Part shown: one piece after another, positions 32,409 to 43,720 of the stretch | Numbering within the stretch: the stretch's first letter is position 1 | Layout: each line of letters starts with the position of its first letter | Origin: Rhynchopus euleeides | Lineage: Eukaryota; Euglenozoa; Diplonemea; Diplonemida; Diplonemidae | NCBI GenBank assembly: GCA_963210315.1 | Contig: OY723310.1 | Location: 1,798,001-1,862,000, forward strand | Reading direction: 5' to 3' | DNA length: 64,000 nucleotides | Made by a program: the position numbers and the translations under genes | The notes under the pieces: generated by a model | The model's database searches: none | The model's input: only the letters and a program-made list of their open reading frames with translations | What the model was told of the DNA's origin: nothing

Positions 32409-32518
32409 GGGTGTCTTCGCTGGTCGACAAACTTCGACAATCTTCGTCAGTTTTCACCTATTTCAACAGGAAATGCACCAAAATGCACTGACGACCACCC
32501 CGTAGCGAAGACCCCCAG
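32409..32518. mobile_element. MITE derived from the 7.9-kb transposon
   Basis: The ends gggtgtcttcgctggtcg and accccgtagcgaagaccccc equal the extreme ends of the 12905-20789 element. The interior ttcaacaggaaatgcacc and aatgcactgacg match 20728-20765. The trinucleotide agt flanks both sides and may be a target duplication. Confidence 0.75.
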
Positions 32519-32975
32519 TAGCTTCTTCTACAATGCACAGTGGAGCAAACAAAAAGACACGACGTGTTGGTGTGTTGTAGCCAACGACGCCAATGCCCGC
32601 AATAGTTGTTCACACGTTCGGGGGGAAGCAAAGAATAGGAATTTGCCGGGGGTTCTTTTGTTTTGTTTTGTGCATTCAGGGGAAAAAATCACTACACCGG
32701 ACGGCCCCCGTGCATGCGTCCCCCCCCTCCCCTGACGCTATGCCTGCTTGGAACGAGCCCCCCCCCCCCCCCCCCACAGGCCCCTCTTCCTGGCGACGCA
32801 GCCTGGGTCGCACCTGCTGCTGCCTCTGCCCAGGTTGGGGGGGATGGCATGTCTTGCCCAGTGTTGTCCCACAGCACCACGGCTCCCACTGCGCCTCCAA
32901 TGGCTATTTTTTGGGAAGTCGCTGTGTGCGTGTGTGTGTGTGGGGGGGGGGGGGGGGGGTCAACCTGTCTTGCGC

Positions 32976-33080
32976 CACCACAGCTGCAACCAAACGTGCT
33001 CTATACACTAACCCCACCCTTCATCAGGCTCAGGGTGTGACCAGTTCAGGGTTTTGTGTGTAGAAGCGTCAACGCAACAA
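32976..33080. repeat. ~105-bp dispersed repeat, inverted copy at 61958-62068
   Basis: cagctgcaaccaaacgtgct through cttcatcaggctcagggtgt to tagaagcgtcaacgcaac is present almost unchanged in reverse at 61958-62068. Confidence 0.8.
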
Positions 33081-35863
33081 ACAAAAGGAAATTCATCAGA
33101 GCGGTTGTAGCTGTGAAGTGATAGGGTGCTCAACGGAAACTCAACTCTGGATCCGCGCGGAAGCCAAATAAAAAACAAAAAGGGGCGGGTGGTCGGAGGC
33201 AGTGCTCTCGCTGGTCGCCACGATCTGACAAACGGCATGGCGAATTTTGAGGTCGAAAAAAAGAGGGGGAAAAAAAATTTCCGCAGGCGCTTCGCGCCTG
33301 CGGCGTCGATCACGTCGACACGTGACACACTGAGTGGACAGCACATAACCTGCCCCACACTGATGTGGGCTTCATCGTCCGGCAGACATCGTGTGCCGCA
33401 GCCATGCAGTGCATGGACGGTGGTGAGAGACTCATCCGGCAGGCAGTTCCTTAGCCTCATCTTGAGGACCTTCTGGAGGTTTCAAACAGGGGGGTCTGGG
33501 GGGCAGAGCCCCCCAGCCGCCGGAGGCCACGGTAGTGAGCATCTGTTCATTGTGGGCGCACAGTTTCTATATTGTATCCGTAGTCGTAGGGCTGAACGCA
33601 CGTTCAGCCACCGAGGGCTCAGGGAGTACGCGATGTGTTGCACCGACTACACAGCACTGGGTATTGCACCCATCTCCCCGAGGAGAAATATGGGAGACCG
33701 TCCTTTTCCGGGCTCCACCAGCAATTTTGGCCCCTGTGAGGACAATACACTCCTTCAAGTACGGAGAAATCCGCCATGTGAAAAAAAACCCGGGGGGGAA
33801 AAAAAAGGCGAAATTCGCCACGCAAAAAAGTGCCGTGAAAAAAAAAAGGCGAAAAAAACCACTTTTTCGCCACCGCGAGAGCACTGGTCGGAGGGAAAAC
33901 ACCAACACCGGATCTTGAGCTTGAGTGCCTGGGTATCCCTGGGTTGATGCAATGGGATGTTTCTTCTGTGACATCTGGAGGCATATTGTGTTCATGTTTC
34001 GTGCGCTGCCCAACGGTCTATATTTTCAACAATAGGTGTGGGGGGTCTTCGCTACGGTGTCGAAACGGTGGTGCGTTTTGGCGCATTTCCTCCTATTTGT
34101 AGGAGAAGCTCGCCAAACTTTTCTTTGTTGTGATATACTGTCGGTCGTGACGACACACCCCAAATCAGTGATATTCCAGGGTGGTTCTGGATATCAGGAC
34201 CCGCGCGGGGATGTTTACAAGTCGGAGGTCGGCCTCCTGGCTGGGGGTGGGTAGCACATAAGCATCGGCGGTTCACCGCCACAGGAATGGGTTCTCGTCT
34301 CGTGGTGGGAAGTGCTAGGTGCTTGCTGTCAGACAGAAACAGGCAGCGCAGTGTATATTATTAGGGTGATGAAGAGGCCGGCTCATGCGCACCAACAAAA
34401 CCCGGACCTCTGTGTCGTTCCAAGGTGATTGCTAAAAAATAGCAAGGAATACATGGTGCCCCTGATTTACCCCTTTTTCACTACGCACAAACTACGCAAT
34501 CTGGGGGGGGGGTCTCGCTTTTTGGTCCCCCCCCAGTTTTTTTTGGTCCCCCTTTCTGTGTGGCTACTGAGACAGGACTGGAGGCACTGCGCTGACCGAG
34601 CAAAAAATTATTGCCAGAACTCACTATACACCGTACGAAAGAACGCACGACATGTGGGGCGGGACTCCAGAAACACCTGGGCAAGGTTGCCCCATGCCCA
34701 GAAACACCTGAGAAGGAAGTGAGTTCCAGGAGCCGCGTAGAACACCCTCGAGATTGTGAATGATGATACGATCACAGCCTTCAGGGCGCTGCGAGGTGCC
34801 ACCCTGAAGGTGGCCCTTGACATCAAGGAGAGCGTCGGCCGAGGGGTCGACGAAAAGCTGAAGAAGGCGCTACTGGCACTGGATCCCGCGGGGTATACGG
34901 AGGTCACCGCCACACAGGCAACCTCCGCTGACAACGTCCAGGAGACGTTATCCGAGGGGATCACAACGGCACTAGAGATCTGTGTCACGGGATCCAGGCG
35001 CCCACTCTCCCTCGACGGTCTGGGGATTGTTGTTGGGTATGGTGTCGTTTCCTGCAGCTGCAAAAAAGCGTAGCAACTGTGCTTCCTTCTTCCTTAATGA
35101 TGCGTTGACGCTTCCACCCGGAGGAGCTGAAGCAGGCACCGCTTAATGATGCGTTGATGCTTCCACCCGACGAGCTGAAGCAGGCACCGCGCCAAAGGGC
35201 ACCCCCAAAGAGACCTGCAAAGACTGCGTCGAAACCCGCACCGAAGGCTGCCAGCGCTGCAGCACCTGAAGAACCTGCAGCACCTGCAGCACCTGCAGCA
35301 CCTGCAGCACCTGAAGCGCCTGCACCCTCACTGACCCCGGAACAGCAAGAACTCCTTGAGTTTGGGGTCCCGGCATAGAGACAGAGAATGGCTGAGTAAA
35401 TCAAAAAATGAGACCCCCCCCCCCTTTTCACTACGCACAAACTACGCAATATGGGGTCGTCAGGGGCACCAATACAAAAGTTACAATGAGCCCCCCCCCC
35501 CCCCCCACAAAAAAATAGCAACGCACGCGGTCTCAATCCTATGCGTGCCCTGCTAACCCGTACACACCCTCCTTGGCTCCCCCGGATGCTGCTGAACACC
35601 CAAAAGGCAGAGGCGAGGGCATCCGCCACAGGTGCGGCACACCTTGCCCTCACGCACCGATGTTGCTGTTGGGGCCCTGCGAGACGAGCAGAAGTCGGCG
35701 TGCCTGCACCCCCACCCAAATCCTCCTCCGGTTCCCCGCAATTGTTCCCACGGAGCGGCACGCTCCCGACTTTATGCATGTGGCAGTTGCAACGACAGCA
35801 CGCACCCACCCCTGCCACAGGTTTGCAGGTTTACAGGCGAGCACGGCTCAGCACAGGGGCACC

Positions 35864-38800
35864 ATGAGGGCCACACCCGTCGCAGCACTGCTGTTGGCAG
35901 CCACAGCCGCCACGGCTGCAGCGCCAGCAGGCGCACACCGCGGGCACCATCTGCGGGACCACTGGGCACGGAATGTGCGGAACGCGCAGGACAGCATCAG
36001 CAACGGGTTCAGTAACGACTTCAAATGCGTGTTCGCGTGCCTGACGGCGCAGCGGTCGGGGTACGTGGAGTGCCTGCGTTGCGTGGAGACCCACCTGAGC
36101 GACGTGGTGCAGGTGCCGCCGTCGTACGCAAAGGACATGCTGGCGTTCAAGCTGACCGACCAGGACTACATCAGCGGGTGGTGCGGGAAGCACGCGCTGC
36201 ACCCGAAGGAGGGGGTGGACATCAAGGTGCACCCGACCGGGTGGCGCGAGGTGGTGGATGCGGCGGGGAACGTGACCGGGTACACCGGGTGCGAGCGGAC
36301 AACTGACTTCCCTGGGCTGGGGACGGTATCGCACCAGTCGCACGCTTACGTGCGGGAGCAGCTGGCGGCGGTGCCGCGGCGGCAGGAGGCGGGGGAGATC
36401 TGGCGCGGGAACGAGCTGGGCTTCATCGTGATGAACTCGCTGGTGTGGGAGGGGAAGGTGAACCCGCGGGCGCTGCTCCTTGGGTCGACGCCGCAGCAGC
36501 ACACGGTTGTGCGCCCGGTGCTGGAGCGGGTGTTTGGGGCGTGCGGGTCTGCGTGTGCGGCGGGGCTGCGGGAGAGCGCGGCGGACTTCATCGGGGCACG
36601 TGACGTGCTGGCGATCCAGGCGGACGTGCAGGCGTGGGTGTTCGAGGAGCTGTTCAAGCGCTCCTTCCCTGGGGAGGCGAACCCGATCCCGGCAGCGGAG
36701 TTTGTGGCGACGCAGGGATCCTTCCTGACGGCGATGCCGCTGCTGCAGCTGGTGCCGGACTTCGTGGGGAAGCTGATGGCGAAGGACATGCTGGCGAAGA
36801 TCGACGAGTACTTCCAGATCCTGCGGCCGCTGACGGAGAAGCACTACGGTGCGGAGCTGGCGGGGCAGGACTGCGGGGCGACGGAGGGCGGGTGCGTGAG
36901 CCAGATGACGATGACCTTCATCGACACGCTGCTGTCGGCAGGGGGGCTGTCCGTGCCCGGTGGCATCTCGACGGCGCTGTGGGTGGTGTACGGGGAGACG
37001 GCGTCGCACGGCGACACATTCCCTGCGGACTTCGTGTACGACCGGGACAACGTGGTGCCGTTCTACTACGAGTCGCTGCGGTTCTTCGCCCCGGTGGTCG
37101 GGTTCCCGTGGTGGGAGCCGGCGCCGGAGCGGGCGACGAACGACTTCGGGAGCCAGTTCAAGGGGGGGCGGCGCACGGTGCTGAACCTGGCGCTGGCGGG
37201 GCGGGACCCAAACGTGTGGGGTGCGGACGCGCACAAGTTCCGGGTGCGGACGCTGGGGGAGTACCATGCGAAGTTCATCGGGTTCGCGGAGCCTGCGGTG
37301 GACGCGTCGGTGGCGGGCGGGGCCATGAACCGGGCATGCCCGGCGAAGGAGCTGGGGCTGCAGATGGGGAAGGCGTTCCTGCAGGCGTTCGACCAGAGCG
37401 AGTGGGAAGTGCTCGGGGAGGTGAGCAAGATGAAGCTGGCGGCACCGTTCATCGACTCCTTCACTCTGGGGCGGGTGGGGAGCAACGCGACGGCGGCACC
37501 GGCGTCGGGGCCGCAGGAGATCCCGTTCCAGGACTTCTTCGTGGAGCTGCTGTCGGCGCTGGACGACCCGGACGTGCTGGCGAGCGTGGGGGATGTGGTG
37601 CGGTTCGACCTGTACACGCGCGGGCTGGTGAAGAGGCACGCGGACTACCTGCCGCAGTTCCCGAAGCTGGGGGCGGGTGACGTGGCCCCAGCGAACATGA
37701 CCGGGTTTGTGCCGTCCGTGCCATGCGGGCTCGCGGAGGACCGGATTGTGCCGATGGTGGACGAGACGTGGCCGGCAGCGTCGAACAAGACGGCTGAGGA
37801 GTCGGACATGTATGCGCGCGTGCTGCCGTTCCCGCACCATGCGGCGATGTGCGGTGAGTGGAACGAGGGGGAGGACCAGGCGGCGGTGCTGTCGGAGATG
37901 ATGCGCGGGGGGGTCAGCCAGGAGCGGGTGCTGGTGCCGTGGGGCGAGGAGCGGTACACGGATGCGGGGTTCTCCGCCCTCGTGTTCCAGGGGGTCGGGC
38001 AGCACCGGGTGGAGAAGGTGCGGGCGGGGGATGCGCACGCGGCGGGTGCGACGTACGCGGTGTACCTGGGGTTCGCGGAGGCGCTGGAGGTGAAGCCCGG
38101 GTTTGCGCGGTACGGGGCGGACGCCTACTTCAATGCAGAGGGGCAGGTGACGCACATCCGGCGCACGGGACGCACGTACTACCCGTCGCAGCCCGGGTGG
38201 GAGAAGTACACCAGCACGGAGATGTCGTGGGGCGAGTGCCGCGAGGTGGGCGGGTGGTTCACGTGCTGGTGGAACCCGTCTGCCGCGTCGCTGCTGGGGA
38301 AGACGTGCCTGTGCAAGGTGCCGGCGCGTGTCGGGTTCCGGTCGGCGAAGATGGCGTTCCTGGGGACGCTGAGCGCGGTGATGAGCACGGTGGACCACCT
38401 GTACGCGCTGCACCTGACTGTGGGGAACTCAATTGTGACGGCGAACGTGCAGGAGCTGGCACCGGAGCACCCGCTGCGCGTGCTGATGCACCCGTTCACG
38501 TTCCGCACGACGACGATCAACTGGCAGGCGGCGTTTGCGCTGGTGGATGAGTTCGGGCTTCTGCACCGTTCCACGGCGCTGACGGCGGACGGGATGCGCG
38601 AGCTGTTCCTGTACGCGCAGACGGAGGCTGCGGGGGTGACGTGGGCGCCGGTCCCGGAGCGCCATGCGGCGCAGGGGATCACGGCTGAGGACAAGGTGCA
38701 GCTGCCGCTGCACGAGGATGGAGCGGACTTCTACGCCGTGGTGAAGAAGTACATCCGCAGCTACCTGTCGGCACACTACGACTACGCTTCCAACGCATGC

Positions 38801-39256
38801 GGGGCGGACGAGGGGATCCGCAGGTGGCACGCGCGCGTCAACGCGGTGTCCCCGAACCACGACCTGCCGAAGGAGGTGACATGTGAGCACATGGAGGAGC
38901 TGCTGGCGACGTTTGTGTACTATGTGACGGCGGGGCACACGCACGCCGGGGCGATCGGGGCGGAGCTCGTGGACCCGTGCCACTCGCCGTGGGCGTGGCG
39001 CGAGGGGGAGCTGTGCGCCACCCCGCGTACGGCCTTCACCCAGATGCTGGTGCTGGCGGTGACGAGCCTGGAGCAGCCGAAGCTGCTGGACGACTACACG
39101 CACCTGTTCCCGGAGGAGGCGGACAAGCAGCTGTGGCGCGACTTCCAGGCCGACCTGGTTGCCTTCGGGAAGCGTGTGGACGAGCGCAACGCCAACAGGG
39201 CCAGGCCCTTCCGCAGCTTCGACGTGCGTGTGATGGAGGTGTCCATCGGGATCTGA
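35864..39256 (+). CDS. Secreted CYP74-like P450 fused to a lipoxygenase
   Basis: Single exon, 1,130 aa. Residues 1-25 form a signal peptide (hydrophobic Ala/Leu-rich core). The first half looks like a P450 of the CYP74 type: an I-helix segment DTLLSAGGLSVPGG at ~354, the K-helix ESLR at 403-406 (YYESLRFFAPVVGFPW), a DPNVWGADAHKFRVR meander region, and a heme-Cys loop NRACPAKELGL with Cys492. The N-x-x-C-x-A-K spacing recalls CYP74 rather than ordinary P450s. The second half is lipoxygenase-like: H845-x4-H850 in STVDHLYALHLTVGN, then EHPLRVLMHPF (H869) and TTTINW, a third iron-ligand candidate in TAGHTHAGAIG (H1025 or H1027), and a C-terminal Ile (EVSIGI-end). Spacings (845 to 1027, 1027 to 1130) fit animal lipoxygenases. 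The usual Asn ligand after the third His is not seen. Lipoxygenases make fatty-acid hydroperoxides and CYP74 enzymes rearrange them, so a one-chain oxylipin synthase is inferred. The start follows a pyrimidine-rich tract and cag at 35818-35820. Confidence 0.75.
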   Translation: MRATPVAALLLAATAATAAAPAGAHRGHHLRDHWARNVRNAQDSISNGFSNDFKCVFACLTAQRSGYVECLRCVETHLSDVVQVPPSYAKDMLAFKLTDQDYISGWCGKHALHPKEGVDIKVHPTGWREVVDAAGNVTGYTGCERTTDFPGLGTVSHQSHAYVREQLAAVPRRQEAGEIWRGNELGFIVMNSLVWEGKVNPRALLLGSTPQQHTVVRPVLERVFGACGSACAAGLRESAADFIGARDVLAIQADVQAWVFEELFKRSFPGEANPIPAAEFVATQGSFLTAMPLLQLVPDFVGKLMAKDMLAKIDEYFQILRPLTEKHYGAELAGQDCGATEGGCVSQMTMTFIDTLLSAGGLSVPGGISTALWVVYGETASHGDTFPADFVYDRDNVVPFYYESLRFFAPVVGFPWWEPAPERATNDFGSQFKGGRRTVLNLALAGRDPNVWGADAHKFRVRTLGEYHAKFIGFAEPAVDASVAGGAMNRACPAKELGLQMGKAFLQAFDQSEWEVLGEVSKMKLAAPFIDSFTLGRVGSNATAAPASGPQEIPFQDFFVELLSALDDPDVLASVGDVVRFDLYTRGLVKRHADYLPQFPKLGAGDVAPANMTGFVPSVPCGLAEDRIVPMVDETWPAASNKTAEESDMYARVLPFPHHAAMCGEWNEGEDQAAVLSEMMRGGVSQERVLVPWGEERYTDAGFSALVFQGVGQHRVEKVRAGDAHAAGATYAVYLGFAEALEVKPGFARYGADAYFNAEGQVTHIRRTGRTYYPSQPGWEKYTSTEMSWGECREVGGWFTCWWNPSAASLLGKTCLCKVPARVGFRSAKMAFLGTLSAVMSTVDHLYALHLTVGNSIVTANVQELAPEHPLRVLMHPFTFRTTTINWQAAFALVDEFGLLHRSTALTADGMRELFLYAQTEAAGVTWAPVPERHAAQGITAEDKVQLPLHEDGADFYAVVKKYIRSYLSAHYDYASNACGADEGIRRWHARVNAVSPNHDLPKEVTCEHMEELLATFVYYVTAGHTHAGAIGAELVDPCHSPWAWREGELCATPRTAFTQMLVLAVTSLEQPKLLDDYTHLFPEEADKQLWRDFQADLVAFGKRVDERNANRARPFRSFDVRVMEVSIGI

Positions 39257-41281
39257 TCTGATTCTGGCCCGTGGGCAGGTTTCTTATTCGATAGGGGTCT
39301 CCGGGCTCCTATATCGGCAAGCTTCGGCAATCATCAGCGTTCTTCTCACATCAGTGAGAGCGCACTACCTGTGTTCTTTCGTCATCATTTTCTTCTCAAA
39401 CTGACACTCCCTCCCTGTTTTGTTTTTGCTGTTTTTTGCTTTCTCCGGCCGCTTTTTTTCCCCGGCCCATTTCGGAATTTATTTTTGAAGGCGTTGTACG
39501 CTTGTTTTGGCTGTCTGCTTATCCCTTCCATTCTCCGGCACACTTGTCCCTATCAACAGACAGGACCGGAGAGGACAGCACCAAGCTACCAGCCATGCAA
39601 GCGACTCTACGCACGTTTTCCTCCTCCCCGAATTCAGAATTGGGATTTGCAGTTCAAAAAAGCAAATCCAGCGATGTCAAGGCCATCCCGCCTCAATGGT
39701 GAAATGGGATGTGTGTGTGCACGGCGCCCCTCCCAGGCACCAGCTGAGAGTTACAGTGGTGCCATGTGGGCTGCGCAAAATGCCAAACAGACACACACGC
39801 ATCCAGGCCCGGATCAGATCGGCACTCAAAGTAGTCGGGCTGGAGAAGCTTTATCAGAAAGGACAGGCTCATGCGGGTGGCACACAGCCGGAGTACTCCA
39901 TGCTACGCTGACCCCGCATCTATGCCCCGTACGAACAGGCGCACGCAGAGACCGGCAACACACGGCGTCCCGGGGATGCCGGATGTTGCTCTTCAAAGCA
40001 AATCGCGTGCCAAGGGGTTCTCTTTCCTACATCCCTCTCTCCCTCCCAAGAAGGGGCGCACCGCACACGGAGTTGTGATCCCTTACAGAAAAGGGTGCCG
40101 TGCAAATGGCATCGCTGTCAGGGCTGATCGACGTAGTGTGTGTCCGGTGTGGCACCCCCTCCTTGCTGTTCCCACTCCGATGTGTTTTGTCGTGACGGGG
40201 GCGTCGCAGGTTGCGGGGGAGGGGGGCGGGGGGGCTTCGCCCGGGCTGCGGGGTAGCTGCGAGCCTTCCCCTCCCTGACCACTCCGCCGTCATTCAACTT
40301 TCACCCCACCGTCCCCCCTCTGCGTGTCCTGGTTCTCGGTTCTGCTGGCGTGGGTTCCACGCCGCCACCCCACACACACAAGAAACACATCACAGCCGCT
40401 GTGCGGATGCGTTTTCCAGTGGGTGGTGTGCAGTTCTCTCTGTCTGCGACCAGTAACTGCGGCCACCACCGTTCCCTGTCTTGTTTTTTTTCCGTCGTAG
40501 TGCAGTCACAACACAAAACTGCCGGGGGGATGAGGCAGCTCCGATGACCCCACACCTGCCTTCAGGGTGCGGCCGTGTGCTGTACGGTGGCCAGTGGCAT
40601 CACAGCCACAGCACGTGCTGCTGTGCTTGCTGCTGGGCCTCCCTGCACAGCCCGCACCTGGGTCCAGGTTGCGTTTCATCCTGTGTGCGCCACACAGGTG
40701 CTGCCCCCCCTTGAACTGTTATCAAAAAGTGTCACTGCGCTTTGTTCGGCACTTTTTGCTTTGGTTTCTTTTTTGCGTTGACGCTTCCACACTCACACTC
40801 CTGCTGATGATGGTGTCGTGAGTGAGGAGCACAAGGGCACGAACAAGCACGCGACACTTTCCGCCCACATCGAAGTGTGCTGAATAATCCAAAGGAACAC
40901 CCACCCCCCCTCTAACTTTCATGTGATGTCCGACACAGGAAGGAAGGGGGGAGTGGGGGTGGATGTTGGCGTGGGTTTGTTAGCGCAATCCCACGCCATG
41001 TCAATGTCCCCAGTCTTGCCTTTTTTTGAGTATCATCGGTTGCGTGCGATGGTGACGTCGCGATGCAGCGAAGCTGAGTTCGTACTCTGGGAGCTTTCGG
41101 GACTGCGCCACCTTCATGCCAGTTCACAGGGCCTTCGGCCTTGAGACACACACATGTGTGCTGAACGACATGTTTGCTCCAAACTGTTCTTCACAGCTGC
41201 CGGGCAGGGGTGGCCCTGCCTGACAGCGCCGGGAGATACGATTCTGCACAAAATATGTTCCCCACCAGGCAACATCATCTC
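39257..41281. other. Non-coding intergenic region
   Basis: No gene I can support. It contains pyrimidine-rich stretches, a tgcgttgacgcttccac motif at 40774, and scattered short frames with no domain signal. Confidence 0.5.
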
Positions 41282-41532
41282 TTTTGCACATAACACACCT
41301 GTGTGGTACGGGAAATGCTACGAGGAACGCGATGGACTCGGGACTGCTGCTGGCCTCTCTTGCTATGGTTTACTTATGTTTCGTGCTCCACCTGCTCCAC
41401 CTCATTCTGCACTTCAGATGATCCACTTCACGTGGGTTACGGGGTTTGGGACAACGATGATATGTTGTGTCCGACGACAAGGTAAGGTAAGCTCATCGAG
41501 GTACACCAAACCGGAGTTGTCAAATCAAAAAA
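41282..41532 (+). repeat. 251-bp direct repeat, copy 1
   Basis: Identical by eye to 45851-46101, from ttttgcacataacacacctg to gttgtcaaatcaaaaaa. The A-rich 3' end suggests a polyadenylated retroposed unit, or alternatively the terminal repeats of a larger element enclosing the minisatellites between. Confidence 0.85.
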
Positions 41533-41589
41533 GACACACCGCCCGAGAGGCAATTGGTGTGACACAACAGCGATGACACAACCACTCTG

Positions 41590-42525
41590 CCCGAGGGGGC
41601 GCGTTTTTAGCGACCGAGACCTCCTCTCCTGACTGAGGGACACACGATCTGACCGTCCGAGAGACGCAGCATTCTACCCTGCCCGAGGGGCACCCACTCT
41701 CCTGACCGAGAGACACGCAGTCTTGCCCGAGGGGCACCTGGTTTCCTGACCGAGACAATATTCTGCCCGAGGGGCACTCACTCTCCCGACCGAGAGACAC
41801 GCAGTTTTGCCCGAGGGGCACCTGTTCTCCTGACCGAGACAATATTCTGCCCGAGGGGCACCCACTCTCCCGACCGAGAGACGCAGCATCTCGCCCGAGG
41901 GGCACCTGTTCTCCTGACCGAGAGAAAAAAATTTTGCCCGAGGGGCACCCACTCTCCCGACCGAGAGACACGCAGTCTTGCCCGAGGGGCACCTGTTCTC
42001 CTGACCGAGACAATATTCTGCCCGAGGGGCATCCACTCTCCCGACCGAGAGACGCAGCATCTCGCCCGAGGGGCACCTGTTCTCCTGACCGAGACAATAT
42101 TCTGCCCGAGGGGCACTCACTCTCCCGACCGAGAGACACGCAGTTTTGCCCGAGGGGCACCCGTTATCCTGATCGAGACAAAACTATGCCCGAGGGGCAC
42201 CCACTCTCCCGACCGAGAGACGCAGCATCTCGCCCGAGGGGCACCTGTTCTCCTGACCGAGACAATATTCTGCCCGAGGGGCACTCACTCTCCCGACCGA
42301 GAGACACGCAGTTTTGCCCGAGGGGCACCCGTTATCCTGACCGAGACAAAACTATGCCCGAGGGGCACCCACTCTCCCGACCGAGAGACGCAGCATCTCG
42401 CCCGAGGGGCACCTGTTCTCCTGACCGAGACAAAAATTTTGCCCGAGGGGCACCCGCTCTCCCGACCGAGAGATACACAATCTTGCCCGAGGGGCACCAA
42501 ATCCCGACCGAGAAGACGACCCTCA
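41590..42525. repeat. Minisatellite, GCCCGAGGGGCAC core, 40/44-bp units
   Basis: Some 20 units alternate between a form with ctcccgaccgagagac and a form with ctgttctcctgaccgagaca. All are anchored on gcccgaggggcac. Long open frames on both strands are only translations of the repeat. Confidence 0.9.
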
Positions 42526-42989
42526 CACCATGCTCGTGTCAGGTCTCAAGAGGGCCGAAGCCGCGGTTGAGGACAACAACACCCCCACGCACTGGTTCTA
42601 ATAAATGACGGCGAGGTGCACGGGGGGATCAGCACGAAGGAGGGGCGCAAAAAGATGGGGATGATGACGCCGTGGTGTTCAAGGTGGTCCTCCGCCGCTT
42701 ATGAACGTGACAGCGGGACAGCGCTGCGCCCGTGGCCGCAGCGGATTGAGGACATTCCCATCAGCCATCGAGACTATCACCGCGCCTCGCCGAAAACCTG
42801 CTTCACGCTTGATCGCGCTCAAGGTTTCCAAACGCATACTTCAGCTGGAGGTTCCGTCACAGAGGCGCTGCCAAAGGCGGGACCAAGAGCAACAGTCGGG
42901 TGCTGATAAATGGGTCGATACTGATGCAGCAAAGTGACGTCAGTGATATCCAACTCCTACTTTCCTGACCGAGACACGATCTTGCCGAG

Positions 42990-43720
42990 GAGCATCGGAC
43001 CGAGACACCCACTTCTGCCTGAGGGGCACCTAGCCGAGACGCATTTTTCCTGCCCGAGGGGCATCTCGCCGAGACATTACCTGCCTGAGGGGCACCTGGC
43101 CACGACATACCTACAGCGTACGCTTGCGGGGCACCCTGCCTGAGGAGCACCTGGCCAAGACATACATTTCCGCCTACGAGGCACCCTGCCCGAGGGGCAC
43201 CTGGTCAAGACACACACTTCCGCCTACGGGGCACCCTGCCCGAGGGGCACCTGGCCAAGACAGACACCTCTGCCTACGAGGCACCCTGCCCGAGGGGCAC
43301 CTGGCCAAGACATACACTTCCGCCTACGAGGCACCCTGCCCGAGGGGCACCTGGCCAAGACATACACTTCCGCCTACGAGGCACCCTGCCCGAGGGGCAC
43401 CTGGCCAAGACATACACTTCCGCCTACGAGGCACCCTGCCCGAGGGGCACCTGGTCAAGACATACATTTCCGCCTACGGGGCACCCTGCCTGAGGGGCAT
43501 CTGGCCGCGACATACACTTCCGCCTACGGGGCACCCTGCCTGAGGGGCACCTGGCCAAGACGCACATTCATGCCCGAGGGACACCGGGCCGAGACATTAC
43601 ATTCCCTGCCTGAGGGACACCTGGCCGAGACACATTCCTGCCGAGGGGCACTCACTCCCGACCGCGAGACGCAGGATTTTGCCTGAGGGGCACCTCCTCT
43701 CCTGACCGAGACACAACCCC
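42990..43720. repeat. Minisatellite, 50-bp units with the same core
   Basis: Units such as cgcctacgaggcaccctgcc plus cgaggggcacctggccaaga repeat at a 50-bp period from about 43110 to 43560, with degenerate units outside. The gcccgaggggcac core is shared with the array at 41590-42525, so both derive from one ancestral repeat. Confidence 0.9.

Larger units (their letters stand above)
30356..35863. other. Repeat-rich intergenic region
   Basis: I see no convincing host gene in these 5.5 kb. It contains poly-C/G runs, short hairpins (for example a gggggg-cagag-cccccc hairpin near 33495), T/A-rich gcgtgagaaaaaa repeats (32190-32265), a perfect foldback at 31443-31538, a MITE at 32409-32518, and a repeat at 32976-33080. 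At 34756-35073 and 35154-35378 there are short + strand frames. The second is Lys/Ala/Pro-rich, like the N-termini of the transposon proteins, and probably debris. A direct repeat, tttcactacgcacaaactac, occurs at about 34477 and 35427. Confidence 0.5.

Noticed and set aside
35831-38413. 860-codon open frame antisense to the P450-lipoxygenase gene, and similar antisense frames
   Set aside because: His/Arg/Pro-rich shadow of a GC3-rich gene. No domain, and opposite to a clearly coding frame.
41525-42608. Long open frames on both strands rich in PSGRILSRSGE or PEGHPLSRPRD repeats
   Set aside because: They are translations of the 40/44-bp minisatellite in several frames. There is no start context and no non-repeat sequence.
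41590-43720. Possible CRISPR-like array
   Set aside because: The units are repeated over their full length, without unique spacers. The context is eukaryotic and there are no cas genes.
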